64,000 bases of DNA, taken from contig CALWZA010000006.1 of NCBI GenBank assembly GCA_944385905.1, positions 28,896 to 92,895 on the forward strand, written 5' to 3'. Positions 58,706 through 64,000 of this stretch are shown here, piece by piece (positions within the stretch are counted from its first letter, which is position 1; each line of letters starts with the position of its first letter). The notes under the pieces were generated by a model that searched no databases, had not been told where the DNA came from, and saw only the letters and a list, made by a program, of their open reading frames with translations. The position numbers were made by a program, and so were the translations under genes. This stretch comes from an uncultured Clostridia bacterium. Lineage in GTDB: Bacteria; Bacillota; Clostridia; Oscillospirales; Ruminococcaceae.

Positions 58706-58734
58706 ATACTATGACGGACAAGCGGTAATTATTC
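58706..58734 (-). promoter_or_regulatory. Candidate sigma-E promoter of the spoIIIA operon
   Basis: Read on the minus strand: -35 GAATAAT (58728-58734), 14-bp spacer, -10 CATAGTAT (58706-58713), 34 bp before the spoIIIAA ATG. This matches the known sigma-E pattern (KMATATT, 13-15 bp, CATAnnnT) in 6 of 7 and the key -10 bases. Confidence 0.7.
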
Positions 58735-58833
58735 TGACTTTATTTGAAACAGCTTAATAATCATCATTAGCGGTGATTTCAGTCTGTGTTTTTGCGGTTG
58801 TCAACATTAACTTATACCTTTCCCGAGACACAT

Positions 58834-58867
58834 AAAAACCCGGCAGCTCCTAATCAACTGCCGGGTT
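58834..58867 (-). terminator. Terminator of the glycosidase gene
   Basis: A 10-bp perfect stem, 58837-58846 with 58858-58867 (CCCGGCAG/CTGCCGGG core), and a T run on the minus strand at 58834-58838. It lies 45 bp after the glycosidase stop, between it and the spoIIIA promoter. Confidence 0.88.
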
Positions 58868-58911
58868 AAAAAATAATTTAATTGATATTATAATAGTAAC
58901 GCATTAAACAT

Positions 58912-60417
58912 TTATTCTACCCTTTTTAGTCTGACCGCCATATACTCTTTGCCGGGAAGCGATATTTTAAACCGTCCGCTGTGTATTCCGGCGTCTGTAA
59001 CCGTCATTTCCCAGGTGTCAATAATATCGACATGATATTTTTTGTCTTCTTCTTTATTGAAAATTCTGAACGAAGGACGATCAAACCCGAAATAGTGAAT
59101 CTCGTAACCCGAGTCGGGATAAGACTCGGGAATTCCAACTGATGCGTCATACCAACCGTCAGCTGGCATCAGCCCGTACCCCGGAACGTCATCAAGAATT
59201 GTTCGCAGAAACTTAATACGCTCCTGACTTTCACCGTGAAGCGCACCGCCGTGGCTCCACCAGAGAATATCGTCAGGATGTTCATAGGTTTCACCATGAC
59301 CTGCGTAGCCGCCCCTCATAACTGCTTCCCAAAAGCGCCTGACAAGCAGTCTTCCTGAAATATTGCCCCAGCTTATATCTATATTTCCCTCATACGCAAT
59401 CTCGTCCCATACAATCGGTTTTCCGTATTTTTTTCGATATTCTTCTGTAAGTTCAGTAGTGCGGTATTTATCCTGCCTCTGCATACAGCAATGTGTCACC
59501 CAAGGTTTTGTATAATCATAAAATGGTACGCAATTATGAATTGAGCGCAAATGATTGTATTTATCCTCTGTATAAACATAATTTGCATAGCATTCCCAAT
59601 CATCAGCTGTAAAGCTTTTAACCAAATCATATTCGTTTGCCATGCTCCACCAAATATTTCTGTATGCAGAAAAGCGCGAAATTACATACTTCAGGTATCG
59701 CAGACAGTCATCCCTTCCCATCTGTGAAAATCCCCATCTGTCATACGGATGAAACAGAATTATGTCAGCCTCTATACCCATATCTCTTAAAGCAGCGATG
59801 TTTTCCTCCATAAGTTGAAAATGAGCTGGATTGAAGCGTGAAAAATCCCAGCTGTTGCCGTGGCAGTCGCTGTAATTATACATATTATCAACATTCAGCT
59901 CTGAATTGTCAACCGGAGTGCCTTCATACGGAAAAGTGACCGGATCTTTGAAATTATGTATATAGTGCTTCGGAAAAACGCAGAACCGTATTTTGTTGAA
60001 ATAACCCTTTGAAAGTGTTTCAAGCGTTTGACGACGTATATTTTCCGGCTGATGAGTCCAGACATAACAGGTTGTTCCGAACGGATAATATTTCGTTCCG
60101 TCTTCGTATGCAAAATGATATTTGCCATGAACCCTGACCGGTCCGTGATTGTTTCCTTTGGCAGGAATAACTGTAAACTCCCCTTTTGTCTCTGCGCCGT
60201 CAAAGTTACCGGAGGTCTCATAGCTGTAAATACCCTCATATGACGGCATGAAGCGAATTTTATAAATGCCGTTTCCGTCATAGAATCCGCTAACCTCAAC
60301 GCTTTCATGTTCATTTGAGAAGTGTCCGCTGACGATGTAATCAACAAACGGATTTCCGCCGTCAGGTCCTGATATCGACACCTCAAATATTCCCCATCGT
60401 TCTACTGATTTTAGCAT
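58912..60417 (-). CDS. Cytoplasmic glycoside hydrolase, DUF5060/DUF4038 type
   Basis: 501 residues: an N-terminal beta-sandwich DUF5060 domain (about 5-85), a DUF4038-like TIM barrel (about 95-410) and a C-terminal beta domain (about 420-500). The likely acid/base is E262 in WWSMANEYD, and the nucleophile is E339 (VWDEIAYEG) or E343. No signal peptide is seen, so it probably acts inside the cell on imported oligosaccharides. Related families include apiosidase-like enzymes acting on pectic side chains, but the substrate cannot be set. It is a single gene with its own promoter and terminator and no sugar transporter beside it. Confidence 0.85.
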   Translation of the reverse strand: MLKSVERWGIFEVSISGPDGGNPFVDYIVSGHFSNEHESVEVSGFYDGNGIYKIRFMPSYEGIYSYETSGNFDGAETKGEFTVIPAKGNNHGPVRVHGKYHFAYEDGTKYYPFGTTCYVWTHQPENIRRQTLETLSKGYFNKIRFCVFPKHYIHNFKDPVTFPYEGTPVDNSELNVDNMYNYSDCHGNSWDFSRFNPAHFQLMEENIAALRDMGIEADIILFHPYDRWGFSQMGRDDCLRYLKYVISRFSAYRNIWWSMANEYDLVKSFTADDWECYANYVYTEDKYNHLRSIHNCVPFYDYTKPWVTHCCMQRQDKYRTTELTEEYRKKYGKPIVWDEIAYEGNIDISWGNISGRLLVRRFWEAVMRGGYAGHGETYEHPDDILWWSHGGALHGESQERIKFLRTILDDVPGYGLMPADGWYDASVGIPESYPDSGYEIHYFGFDRPSFRIFNKEEDKKYHVDIIDTWEMTVTDAGIHSGRFKISLPGKEYMAVRLKRVE

Positions 60418-61104
60418 AACATACTTCCTTTCTTCAAAAAGATATTTTTTGACTGCTGTATTTTAAAAAGCACCTATAAAAACCTTTAAGAAATCCGAAT
60501 AATATAAAATGACTCTAATATTTATATTAATATTATATACCGTATAAGTTAAAAGTCAACAAATATTATTGCAGGAATTACAGCTTATTAATTATAATAG
60601 TTAAGCGAATAAGACCGTAGAAGAGGTTAATACAGGAGACAAATCAGCAAGTATTTTATGCCTGACTATATACACATAACGCTCTCCACCGTAATGAAAA
60701 ACATTATATACGATAAATCTCTTTTCATGCTTCACAAGGTATCAGTGGTCAAGCGACAAATCAATCATAAACTGCGAATAGACGGTATTTAAATAACTGG
60801 CTAATGACCTGTACCAACATTTCTAAGGAAATCACGAAAACGGCTAAAAATGCTTATGGGCAGCTCGGCAAGGAAGCGGTTGCGTAAGACGGATGATTCC
60901 AGCACAGTTTGGTATGCTTTCAATCATCACATGTGACGCTGTGTTTTCCCTGCGCTGGCCAACCATAACTATCCCTTACATATTTTCATGCACGATTTTT
61001 ATAAAATGGGATTTATTTATAAAAAAATTTTTCATTTTCTATTTTAAAACCCGCCAAAATATATTATAATAACAAAAATAGATATATAAAACAAGGAGAA
61101 TAAA
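60418..61104. other. 687-bp stretch without a convincing gene
   Basis: AT-rich upstream part holds the glycosidase promoter. From about 60600 to 60990 the sequence looks like worn coding DNA: short open stretches on both strands (for example 60804-60887 plus, 27 codons; 60601-60741 minus) but no start with a ribosome-binding site and no family I recognise. The last 80 bp are AT-rich and include TATAAT at 61065-61070, a possible -10 for the flavodoxin genes. Confidence 0.6.
60532..60559 (-). promoter_or_regulatory. Glycosidase promoter with a palindrome in its spacer
   Basis: On the minus strand TTGACT (60554-60559), 16-bp spacer, TATAAT (60532-60537). A short palindrome, TATAC-C-GTATA (60536-60546), overlaps the -10 and spacer and could be a repressor site. 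It is about 120 bp from the start codon, leaving a long leader. Confidence 0.6.
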
Positions 61105-61617
61105 ATGAATTTGGTGTTGAGTGATAGAAATTTAAATGTTTTCAAAGAACATCATCCAACTATACAATTTATTGATTTATCAAAACTGAATATCGCAAAC
61201 TGTGTTGGGTGTTTTGGCTGCTGGACAAAGACCCCGGGAAAATGTGTAATACGCGATGACGCAATTAAAGTTTATCCTCAAATCGCAGCAAGTGATCGAA
61301 TTTTGTATGTAAGCAGAATCAAATATGGCGGTTATGATACTATAATGAAAACCATGCTTGAGCGAAGCATTCCCGTGCAGCAAGCGTTTATTCGTTTGCT
61401 GCATGGAGAAACACACCATGCTCAGCGCAATGTAGTCCCTAAAAAGGCAGTCATAATTGGCTATGGAGATATTTCTCCCGAAGAACAAAATATCTTTAGC
61501 TTACTTGTAGAACGAAATGCAAAAAATATGAGTTTTGAAAGTTATCGCATTATATTCGTTACTGAAGATGAAGTCGAGGCGGCGGTAAGCAATGAGGTGG
61601 CAGCATGGGAAAAGTGA
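61105..61617 (+). CDS. Flavodoxin-family protein with CxxC-type GCFGCW motif
   Basis: 170 residues. NCVGCFGCWTKTPGKCVIRDDA and the RIKYGGYDTIMKTMLERSIP block are typical of a flavodoxin/NAD(P)H-dependent FMN reductase subfamily that lacks the usual N-terminal GSPR phosphate loop. A HGETHHAQR segment follows. AAGGAG precedes the ATG. It overlaps the next flavodoxin-like gene by 13 bp, so the two are likely made together and may work as a pair. Redox partner and substrate are unknown. Confidence 0.82.
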   Translation: MNLVLSDRNLNVFKEHHPTIQFIDLSKLNIANCVGCFGCWTKTPGKCVIRDDAIKVYPQIAASDRILYVSRIKYGGYDTIMKTMLERSIPVQQAFIRLLHGETHHAQRNVVPKKAVIIGYGDISPEEQNIFSLLVERNAKNMSFESYRIIFVTEDEVEAAVSNEVAAWEK

Positions 61618-62207
61618 TGATTATAAACGCCAGCCCAAGGGCTCCCAAGTCAAATTCCAAACAATATGCTCAATTATTTTCGAAGTATTGCAGTTTGAAC
61701 ACGGAATACTGTGAAGTTAAGAAGTCCAATCATTTGACGCTTTGCCAGATGATTGAAAATTATTCGGACATTGTATTTGTATTTCCACTTTATGCGGACA
61801 GTATTCCAGTAACACTTCTCAATTTTTTAAAAACTTTGGAAGAAAATATTCCCTCTAAAAAGCCAACCATATCTGTTGTTATTAATTGTGGCTTTATTGA
61901 GCCATACCAAAATGACATTGCGGTTAAGATGCTACAACTGTATTGCAGTAAAAATGGCTATCAATTTGGTTCAACATTAAAAATTGGCAGTGGAGAGGCA
62001 ATCTTGACTACACCCTTTCGGATATTTTTGAAAGCGAAAATGAAAAAATTTGCCGTTTCCATAGTAAATCGAAGATATAAAAATTTTCAAGTAACGATGC
62101 CGATTTCCAAAAAAATGTTTATCAAAGCCTCAACTATTTATTGGGAGAATTACGGAAAAAAGAATGGCATTTCGAAAGAACAAATGGAAAATATGCAAAT
62201 CGAATGA
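61605..62207 (+). CDS. NAD(P)H-dependent FMN reductase/flavodoxin-like protein
   Basis: 200 residues with the N-terminal flavin phosphate loop IINASPRAPKSNS and VFVFPLYADSIPVTLLNFLK as the flavin-ring contact region. It overlaps the preceding gene; the first protein lacks a phosphate loop and this one has it. The C-terminal 60 residues are basic and not strongly conserved. Base and codon use is more AT-rich than the core genes, hinting at acquisition. Confidence 0.82.
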   Translation: MGKVMIINASPRAPKSNSKQYAQLFSKYCSLNTEYCEVKKSNHLTLCQMIENYSDIVFVFPLYADSIPVTLLNFLKTLEENIPSKKPTISVVINCGFIEPYQNDIAVKMLQLYCSKNGYQFGSTLKIGSGEAILTTPFRIFLKAKMKKFAVSIVNRRYKNFQVTMPISKKMFIKASTIYWENYGKKNGISKEQMENMQIE

Positions 62208-62217
62208 CAGCTTTTAA

Positions 62218-62553
62218 AAATCTTTATATTATATTAGCTCAACGATTGAAAAGCCGTTTGCAAAGGCTTTAGACGATGATCCTGATGTAAAGATGTTCTT
62301 TAAGATACCGGACAGGTTTAAAATTGACACACCGATCGGCACATATAACCCCGACTGGGCGGTATATTTAGACCGTGACGGTGAACAGAAACTTTACTTC
62401 ATATTAGAAACAAAGGGAACGGACAATTTGTTTGATTTAAGAACTCCGGAAAGACTTAAAATCCATTGCGGTATGGAGCAGTTTAAGGCACTTGAAAACG
62501 GTGTCGAAATGAAAGTGTCGACAAAATGGAAAGAGGTATTAGAGCAAGTATGA
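62218..62553 (+). pseudogene. C-terminal remnant of a type III restriction enzyme Res subunit
   Basis: The frame is open from 62218, and the residues from about 62227 (SSTIEKPFAKALDDDP, then DRFKIDTPIGTYNPDWA and FILETKG) match the C-terminal nuclease region of Res, including the PDWA...ETKG catalytic pattern. The helicase part of the roughly 900-residue protein is missing and no Mod gene is present, so this is a fragment. The internal ATG at 62293 has no good ribosome-binding site. Confidence 0.82.
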
Positions 62554-62641
62554 GTGATTAAGTTGATAGTTTTGCATCTTCAAAGTATGAGCCGGCTGTC
62601 AATGTCAGTTTAACAAAAGTATTGCCTATTAAATATTGTCG

Positions 62642-62791
62642 GATGAATTATGCGGTCTTATTACTCCCGACTACATTTCATCATCATTTGATAAGCTGCT
62701 TAAAGCTTATGATTTAAAACATATTCAATTACACGATTTAAGGCGCACCTGTGCATCACTCAGCAAAATTAGTTGCTCCGAGGCAAAATAA
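62642..62791 (+). pseudogene. Tyrosine integrase remnant (phage/ICE type)
   Basis: 49 codons ending at a TAA. ITPDYISSSFDKLLKAYDL followed by IQLHDLRRTCASL matches the box II region of phage-type integrases (HDLRHTxAS). The catalytic HDLRR is kept, but the N-terminus, the first catalytic Arg and the C-terminal Tyr are missing. Its end lies 35 bp from the tRNA-Ser-like attachment fragment, the usual arrangement of integrase and att site. Confidence 0.78.
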
Positions 62792-62825
62792 AATAAGGAT
62801 TTCAAACAAGTGAAAGCCTTGTAAA

Positions 62826-62882
62826 TGGCGTAGAAGGTGGAATTCGAACCCACATGCCCGCAATGGACAAAACGATTTCGAG
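62826..62882 (-). other. 3' half of tRNA-Ser(CGA), probable attachment site
   Basis: Read on the minus strand: anticodon loop CTCGAAA (anticodon CGA), a long variable arm (TGTCC/GGGCA, one G-U pair), T arm with loop TTCGAAT, acceptor strand CTTCTAC, discriminator G and encoded CCA. The long variable arm and G discriminator fit serine tRNA. The 5' half is absent: bases upstream of the anticodon loop do not form the stem. This is what an integrated element leaves when it uses the 3' end of a tRNA gene. Confidence 0.8.
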
Positions 62883-63154
62883 TTTTATGGGTTAATGGCT
62901 CTTTGGTGATTTTTGAAGACTGTTTCGGGCGACTTAGTATTCATCGAAAATGCTTGCCATGAAAGGCTTTTTTGGCGGTTGCGTCGCAGAAATCCCGATA
63001 AATAAGGAAAGTTCGAATAACGGCATTTTCGCTGTTTTCGGAAAGAACAGGCACTATTTTGGAAAGAACTGCGGAAAGAACAGAATAAACACATAAACAA
63101 TGGCAATACACAGGAAAACCTACACCGATAAAAATATTTACGAGGTGTATTGCT
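62883..63154. other. Intergenic region with iterated repeats
   Basis: 272 bp without a gene between the attachment fragment and the HTH gene. It holds three direct repeats described separately. GAGGTG at about 63140-63145 is the ribosome-binding site of the following gene. No clear promoter consensus seen. Confidence 0.6.
63040..63081 (+). repeat. Three iterated GGAAAGAAC repeats
   Basis: Perfect copies of GGAAAGAAC at 63040-63048, 63061-63069 and 63073-63081, and a related GGAAAGTTC at 63006-63014. They lie 75-115 bp before an excisionase-like gene and could be protein-binding sites (operator or DNA-bending sites). Confidence 0.8.
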
Positions 63155-63736
63155 ATGGATGAAACCGCAATCAACTGGGATTCGATTCCCGATATTATTA
63201 CCAAAGACCAACTCTATCAAATCTGCCACATCAGTAAATCAACGGCTTTGTATCTGCTGCGAAGCGGAAAGATTCCGTGCGAATACACGGGTAAGAAAAC
63301 TCGCTGTTACAAAATCAAAAAGGCTGACGTTATTACATATCTTGAAAAGAGAAAAGTATTTCCCGAATCCTATTCCGCACCGGCAGGTTGGTACAAGGGG
63401 AACTATACCGTCAAAATGAGCGCCGAGGTACCTGAACAGGTTCTTGAAAATATGAAACTGTATTACACAGAACTTTTTTCGCAATATCCCGATGTGATGA
63501 CCACAACCGAAATTTCAAAAGTAATCGGTTACGGCACGACATCTATCAATAATTGGTGTAAGAAAGGACATCTTAAATCATTCAAGAGGAACAATGTGAA
63601 TCACATTCCGAAAGTATATTTAATAGAATTCTACTGCTCGAAATACTTTCGCACAATCACTCGAAAATCCGATTGGCATATCCGTGTGCTTCGAGAATTC
63701 CCTCGTTGGCAAGTGATACGAGAATCGAAAACATAA
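63155..63736 (+). CDS. Excisionase-like double helix-turn-helix protein
   Basis: 193 residues with two HTH domains: an excisionase/MerR-type one (about 18-68, TKDQLYQICHISKSTALYLLRSGKI with a Lys/Arg-rich wing) and a second one (about 112-158, TTTEISKVIGYGTTSINNWCKKG with another wing). Such proteins are common in Clostridial integrative elements and may direct excision or control transfer genes. GAGGTG 7 nt before the ATG is good. The exact family and role are not recognised. Confidence 0.72.
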   Translation: MDETAINWDSIPDIITKDQLYQICHISKSTALYLLRSGKIPCEYTGKKTRCYKIKKADVITYLEKRKVFPESYSAPAGWYKGNYTVKMSAEVPEQVLENMKLYYTELFSQYPDVMTTTEISKVIGYGTTSINNWCKKGHLKSFKRNNVNHIPKVYLIEFYCSKYFRTITRKSDWHIRVLREFPRWQVIRESKT

Positions 63737-63745
63737 GAGTGAATA

Positions 63746-63795
63746 TTCGCTATGTTCGCTGTAAAAAGTGGCACAAGCTTGGAAATATTCGCTGT
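63746..63795 (+). repeat. Three TTCGCTRT repeats after the HTH gene
   Basis: TTCGCTAT (63746-63753), TTCGCTGT (63755-63762) and TTCGCTGT (63788-63795), two of them within a longer AATATTCGCT repeat. TTGACA at 63801-63806 follows. Meaning unknown; possible binding sites at an element boundary. Confidence 0.55.
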
Positions 63796-63838
63796 AATTT
63801 TTGACAATAGCGGATTTACAAATTCATAAATCGCACAT

Positions 63839-63883
63839 TCGACTTTTATTCGCCTCCTTTGTACAATATAAGCGCAAAGGAGG
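63839..63883 (+). promoter_or_regulatory. tnpV promoter inside an RBS-masking inverted repeat
   Basis: CCTCCTTTG (63853-63861) and CAAAGGAGG (63875-63883) form a perfect 9-bp inverted repeat that contains the tnpV ribosome-binding site. The 13-nt loop carries TACAAT (63862-63867), 17 bp after TCGACT (63839-63844). A transcript from this promoter would start near the right arm and keep the site open; a read-through transcript would fold and block it. Confidence 0.6.
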
Positions 63884-63891
63884 TTTTTACT

Positions 63892-64000
63892 ATGACTGAC
63901 ACATTATTTGAACAACTCGGCGGTACATACACGCAACAAGGCGATTATCTACTGCCGAACCTAGCTTTACCGGCGGAAAAAGAAACGGGTAATATCGGCG
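63892..64000 (+). CDS. tnpV: TnpV-type transposon-encoded protein, 3' end outside window
   Basis: The first 36 codons of a gene that runs off the window. The N-terminus MTDTLFEQLGGTY followed by YLLPNL matches TnpV-like proteins of Clostridial Tn4451-type and conjugative elements, whose function is not established. AAAGGAGG 8 nt before the ATG is very strong but lies in an inverted repeat. It marks the start of another mobile element or a continuation of the island. Confidence 0.72.
   Translation, partial: MTDTLFEQLGGTYTQQGDYLLPNLALPAEKETGNIG

Noticed and set aside
60613..60640. CGTAGAAG at about 60614 resembles the acceptor end of the tRNA-Ser fragment and could be the other attachment site.
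   Set aside because: Only about 8 bases match before the alignment breaks; no T-loop or CCA pattern follows. Chance cannot be excluded.
60804..60887. 27-codon open stretch starting MTCTNISKEITKTAKNAYG.
   Set aside because: No ribosome-binding site, no recognised family, and stops on both sides in a region that looks degraded.

Overview
The window looks like the core chromosome of an endospore-forming, low-to-mid GC Firmicute of class Clostridia (the gene order and protein styles suggest Oscillospirales/Ruminococcaceae; this is inference). The evidence is spoIVA, a SipL-like LysM protein, yunB, ylbJ, yqfC/yqfD and a complete spoIIIAA-AH operon, together with Firmicute clusters such as miaB-ylbF-mutS-mutL-miaA-hfq, sepF-ylmH-divIVA-ileS-lspA, phoH-ybeY-era-recO and nusB-xseA-xseB-ispA-dxs-tlyA-argR-recN.

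Layout. 1-4 kb: the end of a branched-chain aminotransferase, then a leftward sipL-spoIVA spore-coat operon. 4.1-9.6 kb: a rightward type IIA topoisomerase pair (B then A subunit) and two membrane proteins. 9.7-17.5 kb: tRNA modification (miaB, miaA), a Cys-tailed YlbF protein, mismatch repair (mutS, mutL) and hfq. 17.5-27.7 kb: a HlyD-like membrane protein, the sepF/ylmH/divIVA division cluster, ileS, lspA, an RluD-type pseudouridine synthase, a HAD phosphatase and a split transketolase. 27.8-33.8 kb: yunB, ligA and gatCAB. 33.8-34.9 kb: leftward ylbJ. 35-43.4 kb: yqfC, yqfD, phoH, ybeY, era, a 29-codon yqzL-like gene, recO, mutS2 and a XerC/D-type recombinase. 43.5-53.8 kb: a leftward operon from asp23 to recN, in which a TsaD paralogue sits where Bacillus has folD, and nadK lies between tlyA and argR. 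53.9-58.7 kb: leftward spoIIIAA-AH behind a good sigma-E-type promoter. 58.9-60.4 kb: a leftward cytoplasmic DUF5060/DUF4038-type glycosidase.

60.4-64 kb is different: about 690 bp without a convincing gene, two overlapping flavodoxin-like genes, a decayed end of a type III restriction (Res) subunit, a decayed tyrosine integrase, a 3' half of a tRNA-Ser(CGA) gene that looks like an attachment site, an excisionase-like double-HTH gene behind iterated repeats, and the start of a tnpV-type transposon gene. This is the edge of accessory DNA.

The core part joins chromosome maintenance (topoisomerase, MutS/MutL/MutS2, RecN, RecO, LigA, XseAB, Xer), translation (IleS, GatCAB, tRNA and rRNA modification, Era, YbeY), isoprenoid synthesis (Dxs, IspA) and sporulation. 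The most unusual core observation is a perfect 12-6-12 bp palindrome just upstream of the Xer-type recombinase, beside the point where gene direction switches from rightward to leftward; it has the architecture of a Xer recombination site, though an ordinary hairpin cannot be excluded. In the accessory part, the tnpV ribosome-binding site lies in an inverted repeat whose loop holds a candidate promoter.
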